Source of the DNA: Verrucomicrobiaceae bacterium
GTDB lineage: Bacteria; Verrucomicrobiota; Verrucomicrobiae; Verrucomicrobiales; Akkermansiaceae
Length of the DNA stretch: 9,936 nt
Reading direction: 5' to 3'
Assembly (NCBI GenBank): GCA_003820635.1
Contig: RPOS01000111.1
Span: 1 to 9,936, forward strand
In this document: in pieces, positions 1-8,950 of the stretch
Layout of the letters: every line of letters starts with the position of its first letter
Position numbering within the stretch: the stretch's first letter is position 1
The notes under the pieces: model-generated
Databases searched by the model: none
What the model saw: the letters and a program-made list of their open reading frames with translations, nothing else
Told to the model about the DNA's origin: nothing
Program-made: the position numbers and the translations under genes

Positions 1-49
1 CGGGAATCACCAGGCGCGGCTCGATGCCGAGAATTTCAAAAGCGTTCAT
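1..49 (-). CDS. N-terminal fragment of a possible J-domain (HscB/DnaJ-like) co-chaperone
   Basis: Only the first 16 codons are in the window; the gene continues off the left edge. The visible N-terminus reads MNAFEILGIEPRLVIP. An opening of the form 'xxFEilGiePrf' resembles the start of HscB-type J-domain proteins, which pass iron-sulfur scaffold protein to an Hsp70 partner, but this is too little sequence to prove it. The ATG at 49 is the only start seen. No clear Shine-Dalgarno sequence precedes it. The 133 bases between it and the pseudogene to the right hold no gene. It is on the same strand as the pseudogene and rlmH. Confidence 0.4.
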   Translation of the reverse strand, partial: MNAFEILGIEPRLVIP

Positions 50-182
50 AAGGGGCACACACAGGCCCGGATAATCTGAAACCCTCAGCCACCCTTGTCA
101 CTCATTATCAAAACTTGCACCCGCTTTACCCTTTTCCGGCCCGGCGGTTTTTCATGGGCCATCCGCCAAAAGAAAATTTTAA

Positions 183-811
183 TCATGGGGTTAAGTCCTT
201 TTTAACCGGCAGGCTCCAGATGTTGCGGAACTGGATGGCGTTGTTGTGGTCCTGCAGGCGCAGCGGGCTGGTCTTATACAAGGAGCCGCACTCGTTCCAA
301 TATCCGTGCAGGCCATAGGAGTTGAGGATTTGCACCTCGTAGTCCCCTTACAGGAAAAAGCCGCTGTTGCCGTGGCCCTGGCCGGCCTTGCCGGACTCCA
401 CCGGAGAGCGGAACTCCATGTGCACCCGGTAATCGCCGAATTTCTCCTTGGTCTGAATGTCTCCGCCGATGCCGCCTTTTCTCACATCGTCGTTTTTCGC
501 GCTGCGCACTTCCATCGCGCCGTTTTCAAGCCGGTGCCGCTGAGGCCGGGACCTTCGAAACGGATTTCATCGCCCACGAGCTTTCCGGGCCCTTCGAAAT
601 ACGCATCCGCCCGGGCGTCGTGCTGCTGATAGAAACGCAGGAAATACTCGCCCTCGCGGACGTTGATGACCTGGGCGGCCAGCGGCTTGTTGATGTGGAA
701 ATAATGGCCTTTGGGCGCGTCGGTCCAGGCGGTGGAAATCCCCTCGGCGGCGGTGAGGGCGGTGGCGGCGAGAACCATGGCTGACAGCCAAATGATGGGG
801 CTTTTCATCAT
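183..811 (-). pseudogene. Decayed secreted DUF1080 (3-keto-disaccharide hydrolase-like) protein
   Basis: The first 95 or so codons (811 to about 526) are open and begin with a good signal peptide, MMKSPIIWLSAMVLAATALT, followed by a tail rich in aromatic and acidic residues. At the A-run on the minus strand (523-526) the frame is lost: the current frame ends at 482. Adding one base restores a family-like continuation, with 'NGAMEVRSAKNDDVRKGGIG', 'FGDYRVHMEFRSP' and 'GHGNSGFFL'. That restored frame then meets TAA at 348-350, after which it continues with 'GDYEVQILNSYGLHGYWNEC' and 'LRLQDHNNAIQFRNIW', ending at TGA 183-185. Intact relatives have several tens of residues between the 'ECGSLY' and 'LRLQDH' segments, so an internal deletion near 265 is likely. 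DUF1080 proteins have a lectin-like beta fold and are often exported sugar-active proteins in Verrucomicrobia and Planctomycetes. The family call rests on recognisable motifs; pseudogene status rests on three independent lesions. Confidence 0.8.
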
Positions 812-862
812 GGTGAGGGCGCCATTTCTAGACCGCCCCGCCAAAAGGCAAGCGGGCCATCG

Positions 863-1306
863 TCAATCCCGGTGGTAGGGTGCGCCGCCATGCAGCGAGG
901 CGGCGCGGTAGAGCTGTTCTAACAAAACCAGCAGCGCCAGCTCGTGTTGTAGCGTGAAGGGCGAGAGGGCGAGCCGCAGGTCGCTGGCGGCGCGCAGCGC
1001 GTCGTTGTGGCCGTCCGCCGCGCCGATCAGGAAGGCCACGGTTTTCACATCGCCACGGGCGGCGAGCGCATCGAGCTTTGCGGCGAAGGCGCGGGTATTG
1101 AGCGACTCGCCGCGCTCGTCGAGCGCGATGCGGAAGCAGCCTTCCGAGCGTTCCAACAAGCGCGCGGAGACTTCATCGCGTCCGCCGGCTTTCACCGTGA
1201 CGAGTTCATAGGTGCCGAAGCGGGAGAGGCGCTTGAGATACTCGTCCACGCCCGCCTTGGCATAGGCGAGCGCGGGTTTTCCGGCGACGATGAGACGGAC
1301 GCGCAT
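863..1306 (-). CDS. rlmH: 23S rRNA (pseudouridine1915-N3)-methyltransferase RlmH
   Basis: RlmH is a small SPOUT-class methyltransferase that methylates N3 of pseudouridine 1915 in helix 69 of 23S rRNA on assembled 70S ribosomes, using S-adenosylmethionine. The 147-residue product is close to the usual length of about 155. It shows the family signatures: 'LDERGESL' near residues 62-69, 'FLIGAADGH' near 92-100, which forms part of the knotted SAM site, and the C-terminal 'LVLLEQLYRAASLHGGAPYH', including the ExxYRA and PYHR elements that contact substrate. I chose the ATG at 1306, giving MRVRLIVAGK. An ATG three codons upstream (1315) is equally possible, while longer extensions are not family-like. 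The gene is divergent from the EF-hand gene (53 bases apart). It is cytoplasmic. The enzyme appears intact. Confidence 0.93.
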   Translation of the reverse strand: MRVRLIVAGKPALAYAKAGVDEYLKRLSRFGTYELVTVKAGGRDEVSARLLERSEGCFRIALDERGESLNTRAFAAKLDALAARGDVKTVAFLIGAADGHNDALRAASDLRLALSPFTLQHELALLVLLEQLYRAASLHGGAPYHRD

Positions 1307-1359
1307 GGGATGCATCGAAGCTTGCCCGATCTCCGGCACCGCGCCAGCCTCAATTCCAC

Positions 1360-1689
1360 ATGAAGCCCCACACCCTGTTACTCGCCGTCTTTTGCAGTGC
1401 ATGCTCGCCCGGTCTTGGCCCGGTGGTTCCGAAAACCGCGGTGGAACGCCAAATGATCGGCCTGCTTCAGAAATTCGACCGTTGGGACGATGATGGCGAC
1501 GGCTTTCTGGATTCCGGTGAAATCACCCAGGGAATCGACGACCTGAAGGGCAAGCCCCAACAAGTGACCTATACGGCCGCCGACATCATTGACTTCTACG
1601 ATACGAATCACGACAAGAAGGTCTCAATGAAGGAAGCGCAGGCCGGCTACAAACGGTCCGCCGAGGCGGAAACCCGGCTGCAACACTGA
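1360..1689 (+). CDS. Small exported EF-hand protein, possible lipoprotein
   Basis: This is a 109-residue protein with a short hydrophobic N-terminus, MKPHTLLLAVFCSACSPG. It probably directs export. Cys15 sits in a CSAC context that is a weak match to a lipobox, so lipoprotein status is uncertain. Two calcium-binding EF-hand loops are visible. Loop 1 is residues 43-54 (DDDGDGFLDSGE), with all canonical ligands at positions 1, 3, 5 and 12 and the Gly at 6. Loop 2 is residues 81-92 (DTNHDKKVSMKE), which keeps D1, N3, D5 and E12 but has Lys in place of Gly6. The pair is spaced like a real EF-hand pair. The methyltransferase gene starts 14 bases downstream and may share its transcript. There is no clear ribosome binding site. 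Function is unknown beyond probable calcium binding outside the cytoplasm. Confidence 0.75.
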   Translation: MKPHTLLLAVFCSACSPGLGPVVPKTAVERQMIGLLQKFDRWDDDGDGFLDSGEITQGIDDLKGKPQQVTYTAADIIDFYDTNHDKKVSMKEAQAGYKRSAEAETRLQH

Positions 1690-1703
1690 GCCGGGATTTG
1701 CCG

Positions 1704-2441
1704 ATGAATGCCATTTACGAATCAGACAAGTTGCTCGCCGAGTATCTGTTATTCCACTACGGCGAGGCGGATGAAATCCTGCCGCCGGAGCGTGGTTGGC
1801 CCGTCGGGATGCGTGAGGCCTTGGATTTCCCGGTTCGCACCGTTGCGCATTTTTCACCCGGCAATGCCGCAAGCGGTTTGGATCTCGGCTGTGCCGTCGG
1901 CCGCTCGACTTTTGAAATGGCGCGCTCCTGCCGCGCTGTGACGGGCATTGATTTCTCCCACGCCTTCATTCGCGCGGCGGATGCGCTGCGCCGTGGCGAA
2001 ACGGTGGCCTACGAGCGTCTGGACGAGGCCACGCTCCGCACGCCGCTGGCCGCGCGCTCTCCTGAGGATATTTCCGGCGACCGCATTCGTTTCCTGCAAG
2101 GCGACGCGATGCATTTGCCGGACGACCTCGGCTCCTTCGACCGCGTGCACGCCGCCAATCTGCTGTGCCGTCTGCCCGAACCGCAGCGGTTGTTGGAAAG
2201 GCTGCCTTCGCTCGTCAAGCCGGGCGGCGAGCTGGTGCTGGCCACGCCCTGCACGTGGCTGGAGGAGTTCACGCCGCGGGAAAACTGGCCGCCGGGCGGC
2301 ACCTTCGAGTGGCTGAAATCCTCACTGACTCCGGATTTTTCACTCATCCGCCAGGCGGAAGAGCCTTTTCTCATCCGCGAAACCGCTCGCAAGTTCCAGT
2401 GGAGCAACTCGCTGTTAACCGTTTGGCGGCGGGCGGTTTAA
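1704..2441 (+). CDS. Stand-alone OvoA C-terminal-type methyltransferase (putative 4-mercaptohistidine N1-methyltransferase)
   Basis: This is a 245-residue class I SAM-dependent methyltransferase. Motif I is 'LDLGCAVG' at residues 59-66, the ribose-binding acidic residue is in 'GIDFSHAF' (D83), and 'GDAMHLP' (D134) fits the adenine-binding region. The N-terminal 'YESDKLLAEYLLFHYG' and 'GMREALDFPVRTV', together with 'CAVGRSTFEMARSC', are the distinctive signature of the methyltransferase domain that forms the C-terminus of OvoA. That domain makes the final N-methylation in ovothiol synthesis. Here it is a separate protein, with no sulfoxide synthase (FGE-like/DinB-like) domain attached and none nearby, so substrate is inferred only. 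I chose ATG 1704; an in-frame TTG at 1698 is possible. A GGGA at 1693-1696 lies about 7 bases ahead. Its TAA overlaps the tsaB stop on the other strand. Confidence 0.82.
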   Translation: MNAIYESDKLLAEYLLFHYGEADEILPPERGWPVGMREALDFPVRTVAHFSPGNAASGLDLGCAVGRSTFEMARSCRAVTGIDFSHAFIRAADALRRGETVAYERLDEATLRTPLAARSPEDISGDRIRFLQGDAMHLPDDLGSFDRVHAANLLCRLPEPQRLLERLPSLVKPGGELVLATPCTWLEEFTPRENWPPGGTFEWLKSSLTPDFSLIRQAEEPFLIRETARKFQWSNSLLTVWRRAV

Positions 2442-3097
2442 GGCCTGACCAGTGGCGGGCGCTTGCCCGGAGTGATGTGCGGCGGTTTCAGGTAGAGCGG
2501 TTGGGGAATTTCCGCACTCCACTTGCGGCGGGTTTCCACGTCGGTGCCGCACCATGCGAGCCACAGCCGCGCGGCGTTCGGTATTTCGGTTTGGATGCGG
2601 CCCGCAAGCGCTCCGGGCAGCGGAAAACGTGCGGAATCTTCCAGAGAAAAAACCGCTGCCGACTGTGCGACCCTGCGCTCCAGTTCCGCCGCATCGCACA
2701 GCGCGGGTTCCTCTAACATCCGGCCATCCGCGATCTCCGCCGTCCAGAAACTACCGCGGCGGGCGTCGCCGATGGCCAGGCAGCGGGCACCGTTTTCCGC
2801 CGATGGCACGGCGAGAATCGAGGGCACGGCGATGGCCGGACATCCGAGCGCGATGGCCACGCCCTGCGCCGCGGCGATGCCGACACGCGTGCCGCTGTAG
2901 CTGCCGGGACCGCTGCCGACGAGCACCAGTTGCAACGGCTCGCGGTTTTCTAACAATTCCGCGAGCGGCCCGAAGAGCAGCGCGTTGTGGTTACGGTCGC
3001 TGCAAAACGCGCGTTGGTCCACGGAACCATCCGACTCCACCCGGGCGATGGACGCGTGGGGCGTGGAGGTTTCGATGACGAGCGATGGCGCGGTCAT
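2438..3097 (-). CDS. tsaB: tRNA threonylcarbamoyladenosine biosynthesis protein TsaB
   Basis: TsaB is the non-catalytic partner of TsaD. With TsaE they transfer the threonylcarbamoyl group onto A37 of ANN-decoding tRNAs (t6A). The 219-residue product has the actin/Hsp70-like N-terminal start 'LVIETST' (TsaB: 'LAIDTST'). It also has the signature glycine-rich segment 'GSGPGSYSGTRVGIAAAQGV' from residue 61, equivalent to the usual GPGSFTGLRIG. The N-terminal half is typical and the C-terminal half is divergent, as in other TsaB proteins. I chose the ATG at 3097: it begins MTAPSLVIETS and lies 4 bases after the argH stop, giving translational coupling at the end of the cluster. Upstream extension would run into argH. 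The TAA shares bases with the convergent methyltransferase stop. Confidence 0.88.
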   Translation of the reverse strand: MTAPSLVIETSTPHASIARVESDGSVDQRAFCSDRNHNALLFGPLAELLENREPLQLVLVGSGPGSYSGTRVGIAAAQGVAIALGCPAIAVPSILAVPSAENGARCLAIGDARRGSFWTAEIADGRMLEEPALCDAAELERRVAQSAAVFSLEDSARFPLPGALAGRIQTEIPNAARLWLAWCGTDVETRRKWSAEIPQPLYLKPPHITPGKRPPLVRP

Positions 3098-3101
3098 GGC
3101 A

Positions 3102-4460
3102 TCACTTGCCGAGCGCCGAACGCCAGCGGGCGGTTTCCGCACGGACGTTGGCGATGGAGGGCGCGCCGGGATTGGCGCGGGATTCCAAGGCGCGTTCGAG
3201 CGAGAATACCTCCTTCGCGTCCGGCCCGTAGGCGGGGTCGATGGCGGTCAGATCGAGCTGGTCGAGCGGTGTCTTCGTTTCGATGGCCTTTGCAACGGCC
3301 TTGCCGACGAGTTCGTGCGCGTGGCGGAACGGCACGCCTTTTTTCACGAGGTAATCGGCGAGGTCGGTGGCCAGCAGCATCGGATCAGCGGCGGCGGCGC
3401 GGCAGTTTTCCTCGCGCAGTTCCATCGCGGCGATCATTTCCGTGTTCACCGCAAGGATGAGGCGCAGCGTGTCCACTGAGTCGAAGAGCGGCGGCTTGTC
3501 TTCCTGCAGATCGCGGTTGTAAGTGAGCGGCAGGCCTTTGAGGGCGACGAGCAGGTTCATCAGGTTGCCGACGAGTCTTCCGGTTTTGCCGCGCGTGAGC
3601 TCGCAGACGTCCGGGTTTTTCTTCTGCGGCATGAGCGAGGAACCGGTGGTGTGCGCATCGGAAAGCGAGGCGAAGCCGAACTCCGCCGTGCACCACAGAA
3701 TGAGATCCTCGCTGAGGCGCGAGAGGTGCGCGCCGCAGAGTGAGATGACGAAAAGCAGTTCCGCGATGTAGTCGCGGTCCGCGATGGCATCCATCGAGTT
3801 GCGAGTCACACCGTCGAAGCCGAGCTCCGCGGCGATGGCGTGGCGGTCGAGATTGATGGTGGAGCCTGCCAGCGCGCCGGAGCCGAGCGGCGAGATGTTG
3901 AGGCGCTTGCGGCAATCCGTTAGACGGGACTTGTCACGCTCCAGCATTTCCACATAGGCGAGGAAATGGTGGCCCGCGGTGACCGGTTGGCCACGCTGGA
4001 GATGGGTGTAGCCGGGGATGACCGTGGCGGCGTATTTTTCCGCGCGGTCGAGCAGGGCGAGCTGGAGGCCGGTGATTTCCAGCAGAAGTCCGTCGATTTC
4101 CGCTCGGCAGTAGAGGCGCGTGTCAGTGGCCACCTGGTCGTTGCGCGAGCGGGCGGTGTGGAGCTTTGCCCCGGCCGGGCCGATGCGGCGGGTGAGCTCG
4201 GCCTCGATATTCATGTGGATGTCCTCCAGCGAGGTCTTGAACTCGAAGTCGCCGCTGAGGATGTCCGCCTTGATTTCCAGCAGGCCGTTTTCGATTTGGG
4301 AAAACTCGTCCGGCGTGAGCAGTCCGGCGTTTTTCTGGGCGCGGGCGTGGGCGATGGACCCGGCGATGTCGTGCGGGAACAGCCGCCAGTCATAGGAGAT
4401 GGACTCGCCGAACTGCTGGACGAGCGAGGAGGTGTCTTGGGAGAAGCGGCCTTTCCACAT
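3102..4460 (-). CDS. argH: Argininosuccinate lyase
   Basis: ArgH cleaves argininosuccinate to arginine and fumarate, the last step of arginine synthesis. The 452-residue length is normal for the family. It belongs to the fumarase/aspartase superfamily, and the signature loop 'GSSLMPQKKNPDVCEL' is at residues 273-288, containing the catalytic serine. Other typical elements are the opening 'MWKGRFS', 'DIHMNIEAELTRRIG', 'KLHTARSRNDQVATDTRLY' and 'PGYTHLQRGQPVT'. The last two hold the substrate-binding Ser-Arg-Asn and Thr-His residues. I chose the ATG at 4460 because the family starts at MWxGRF; an extension to 4493 would add 12 non-family residues. It is followed 4 bases later by tsaB and preceded, after 58 bases, by the DUF2017-like gene. 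It looks fully intact. Confidence 0.96.
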   Translation of the reverse strand: MWKGRFSQDTSSLVQQFGESISYDWRLFPHDIAGSIAHARAQKNAGLLTPDEFSQIENGLLEIKADILSGDFEFKTSLEDIHMNIEAELTRRIGPAGAKLHTARSRNDQVATDTRLYCRAEIDGLLLEITGLQLALLDRAEKYAATVIPGYTHLQRGQPVTAGHHFLAYVEMLERDKSRLTDCRKRLNISPLGSGALAGSTINLDRHAIAAELGFDGVTRNSMDAIADRDYIAELLFVISLCGAHLSRLSEDLILWCTAEFGFASLSDAHTTGSSLMPQKKNPDVCELTRGKTGRLVGNLMNLLVALKGLPLTYNRDLQEDKPPLFDSVDTLRLILAVNTEMIAAMELREENCRAAAADPMLLATDLADYLVKKGVPFRHAHELVGKAVAKAIETKTPLDQLDLTAIDPAYGPDAKEVFSLERALESRANPGAPSIANVRAETARWRSALGK

Positions 4461-4518
4461 GGCGGGCGGATTCAAACCCGGGGCAGGCCGCATGGAAACG
4501 AGAAAAAAACGAAAGCTT

Positions 4519-4992
4519 TCACCGCATCACATGCTCCAGCAGGAGGCTCTGGATGGCGCAGTAGAATTGGGAGCGCAGGAAGGCATTGCGGCTTTGCGGC
4601 GGGATTCCCATGGGCGAGAGATCCTCGCTGGGGCCGAACTGGTGGATTTCCTCGAGCGCGAGCCGCGCCTGGTTGAGCGAGCCATACCAATGGAACGCAT
4701 CCTCGCGGGTGATCCACAGCGGGCCCGGGCCGCCGCCGCATTCGACGCGTGCGGCGGCGATGCTGGAGGCGACGTGCGCGAGATCCGCATGAAACGCCTC
4801 TTCAAGATCCGGGATGATGTATTCCCGCCAGTCCGCCGCCACTTGCTCATCGGTGATGAGGTTTCCCAGACGCAGGGCGAGATGTTCATCGCAGGAAACG
4901 GCATCGTGCGTGATGGTCTGGAGCAGTTTCCAATCGCCATCGTCCTCGGTGTCGATGCGCAGGCCGCCTTCGAGTGTGGGCAGGATTTTCAT
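4519..4992 (-). CDS. DUF2017-like protein encoded with clpS
   Basis: This is a 157-residue soluble protein with no signal peptide or membrane segment. It is rich in acidic residues and predicted to be mainly helical. The segment 'HWYGSLNQARLAL' at residues 101-113 resembles the conserved 'WLRxLNDLRLxLGTRLG' element of DUF2017, a family found next to clpS in Actinobacteria. Its ATG overlaps the clpS stop codon (ATGA, 4989-4992), indicating translational coupling. That supports a shared role with ClpS, although the biochemical function of the family is not established. The family assignment rests on this one motif plus context, so it is moderate. A 58-base gap separates it from argH. Confidence 0.68.
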   Translation of the reverse strand: MKILPTLEGGLRIDTEDDGDWKLLQTITHDAVSCDEHLALRLGNLITDEQVAADWREYIIPDLEEAFHADLAHVASSIAAARVECGGGPGPLWITREDAFHWYGSLNQARLALEEIHQFGPSEDLSPMGIPPQSRNAFLRSQFYCAIQSLLLEHVMR

Positions 4993-5270
4993 TCGGCTTT
5001 TTCGAGCGATGACTTGAGTTGATGCGACTGGAGTTGCTGCACGTAGAACTCCGCCTTTTCGCGCTGGCCGGTCCAGACAATCGAGCGGCCCTGCTTGTGG
5101 ACCTGCAACATGAGGATGGCGGCCTTCTTTTCATCGTAGCCGAAAATTTTCATCAGCACATAAGTGACATAACCCATCAGGTTCACCGGATCATCGAAGA
5201 CCAGGACGCTCCATGGCACATCCAGTGAGGTGTCCGTGCGGGTGAGTGTGGCGGTGTCGGAATCGGCCAT
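4989..5270 (-). CDS. clpS: ATP-dependent Clp protease adaptor ClpS
   Basis: ClpS binds N-degron substrates (bulky N-terminal residues) and delivers them to the ClpA or ClpC unfoldase of the Clp protease. The 93-residue product has a short polar tail (1-17) followed by the ClpS core: 'WSVLVFDDPVNLMGYVTYVL' at 20-39 and 'AAILMLQVHKQG' at 50-61. The acidic pair D26-D27 and H58 correspond to the substrate-pocket Asp residues and His known from E. coli ClpS. The 'DDPVNLM' wording is the type seen in Actinobacteria rather than the proteobacterial 'NDDYTPM'. I chose the ATG at 5270, 4 bases after the ispG stop. An upstream start at 5303 would overlap ispG and add a non-family, proline-rich extension. 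The gene overlaps the next one by 4 bases. Confidence 0.92.
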   Translation of the reverse strand: MADSDTATLTRTDTSLDVPWSVLVFDDPVNLMGYVTYVLMKIFGYDEKKAAILMLQVHKQGRSIVWTGQREKAEFYVQQLQSHQLKSSLEKAE

Positions 5271-5274
5271 GATG

Positions 5275-7719
<2,445 letters not shown>

Positions 7720-7774
7720 GGGCAGGCGGGAGATACACGAGAAAGCGCCCGCCGGCAACGATGGCGTGCGGGCA

Positions 7775-7810
7775 GCCCCGCCCGGATTGACACCCGGATG
7801 GCGGCGGGGC
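7775..7810. repeat. GC-rich inverted repeat ahead of the TPR gene
   Basis: GCCCCGCC (7775-7782) pairs with GGCGGGGC (7803-7810), an 8-base-pair stem around a 20-base loop. It ends 11 bases before the ATG at 7822, inside the 102-base space between the divergent ispG and TPR genes. The loop contains TTGACA (7787-7792) between two direct copies of CCCGGAT, but no matching -10 element fits before the ATG. It could be an operator or a leader hairpin, or simply a product of high GC. Confidence 0.3.
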
Positions 7811-7821
7811 ATCGTCCGCGC

Positions 7822-8925
7822 ATGGTTTCCGACAAGCCGCAAGCGCTCCCCGGCCCCAGCGTGCCGGTGTTTGCGGTGGCGTGCTGGTTTCTCGGAGCGA
7901 TGGCCTTCGCGCAGCTATGGGTGGCGGGGATGGCGCTGGCGACGCGGCTGGAGGAGTCCCGCGTGGTGCGGGTGGTGGAAAAGGAAGTGCCCACGCCGGT
8001 GGTGGTGAGGGTGCCGGTGGCTGCGGAGGCCGCGCCCCAGCCGTCGATCGTGGCACGGCCGCCGGTGCCGGTCTTGCCGACTCCGGCCGAGCCCGCCGTG
8101 GCCGCGGCTTCGTTGGCGATTCCGCAGGTGGCGGACCCGCGTTCCGAGCGGATGGTGCGGGAGGCGCGCGAGGCGCGGGTGGCCGGAGACATGGGCCGGG
8201 CCATCGTGAAGCTGGAAGAGGCGCTGGCCGAATCTCCAGAGGATCCAAGCGTGCGCTACGAGATGGGCCTCGTCCACGAGCAGATGGGCGTCTATGACAT
8301 TGCGGCGGCGCATTATGAAAAAGTCTTCCAACTCGGCACTTCGGGTGCCGGCGCGCTTTACGAAATGGCGGCCGCCAAATTGCGCGATGGCTTCGCACAG
8401 CCGGACGCCATGCTCGGCAAGCTATCGCTCGGCCGCGTGCGCATTTTCAACAATCCGAACCACGAGGGCGGTCAGCGCGTGACCCTGACCATCCCGGTGC
8501 AGAAGTCCCCGGCGGATGAGATCGAGGTGGAGGAAATCGCGGTCTCCGTGATTTTTTTCAACCGCAGCACCAAGGGGGAAATCATCCAGCTGGAGGACAA
8601 ATCGTGGGTGACGGAGCAGTGGGTGACGCTGCCCTTCGATTGGGCCGGCGGCGAGGAAAGCCTGCGCATGACCTACACCATCCCGCGCCAGGACACGCAG
8701 ACCGAGCATTTGTTCGGCAGTCGCACGTATTACGGGCAGGTGGTTTCCCTCACCTACAAGGGCGAGGTTCTCGACGTGCAGGCATGGCCGCGCGACCTGG
8801 CGGCGCGGATTCCGAGGCCGCCGGTATCGGCCCCGGGGGATTTGATGCTGCCGGAGTTCCAGAATTCGCTACCGCCGGATTTTGATCCCGAAATGCCGCT
8901 GTTGCCTGCGCTGCCGTCCGAATAA
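7822..8925 (+). CDS. Membrane-anchored TPR protein of unknown function
   Basis: This is a 367-residue protein. A short cytoplasmic tail (1-13) precedes one transmembrane helix (about 14-40, 'VFAVACWFLGAMAFAQLWVA'). Next come a Val/Pro/Ala-rich linker (about 47-98), two TPR-like helical repeats (about 109-172, including 'GDMGRAIVKLEEALAESPED' and 'YDIAAAHYEKVFQLG') and a beta-rich C-terminal region (about 198-315, 'RVTLTIPVQ', 'AVSVIFFN', 'QVVSLTYKGEVLDVQAWP'). It ends in a proline-rich tail. The C-terminal domain is not one I recognise. I chose ATG 7822 because the open frame upstream is the complement of ispG and has no support. The pseudokinase gene follows after 25 bases, so the two are probably one transcript and may act together at the membrane. 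No enzyme motif is visible. Confidence 0.8.
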   Translation: MVSDKPQALPGPSVPVFAVACWFLGAMAFAQLWVAGMALATRLEESRVVRVVEKEVPTPVVVRVPVAAEAAPQPSIVARPPVPVLPTPAEPAVAAASLAIPQVADPRSERMVREAREARVAGDMGRAIVKLEEALAESPEDPSVRYEMGLVHEQMGVYDIAAAHYEKVFQLGTSGAGALYEMAAAKLRDGFAQPDAMLGKLSLGRVRIFNNPNHEGGQRVTLTIPVQKSPADEIEVEEIAVSVIFFNRSTKGEIIQLEDKSWVTEQWVTLPFDWAGGEESLRMTYTIPRQDTQTEHLFGSRTYYGQVVSLTYKGEVLDVQAWPRDLAARIPRPPVSAPGDLMLPEFQNSLPPDFDPEMPLLPALPSE

Positions 8926-8950
8926 GGGTCTCCCGCGCTTTTCTCCTGCC

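Noticed and set aside
50..182. Promoter or terminator in the space left of the pseudogene, with GATAAT on the minus strand and a GGCGG/CCGCC pair.
   Set aside because: No -35 element at proper spacing, and the five-base stem has a long loop; not supportable.
523..526. Programmed frameshifting at the A-run of the DUF1080 gene.
   Set aside because: A stop codon and an internal deletion further downstream mean a shift would not yield a full protein; decay is simpler.
4501..4521. GAAAGCTTTC palindrome followed by a T-run on the minus strand, as a terminator between the DUF2017-like gene and argH.
   Set aside because: The palindrome has no loop and would form at most a three-base-pair stem; too weak to call, although the T-run is real.
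3966..4676. Open frame on the plus strand opposite argH and the DUF2017-like gene.
   Set aside because: It is a shadow frame of high-GC coding sequence, with no motifs and crossing a gene boundary.
7720..7842. Upstream extension of ispG by 41 codons.
   Set aside because: The extension is low-complexity and not family-like; ATG 7719 gives a normal IspG N-terminus.
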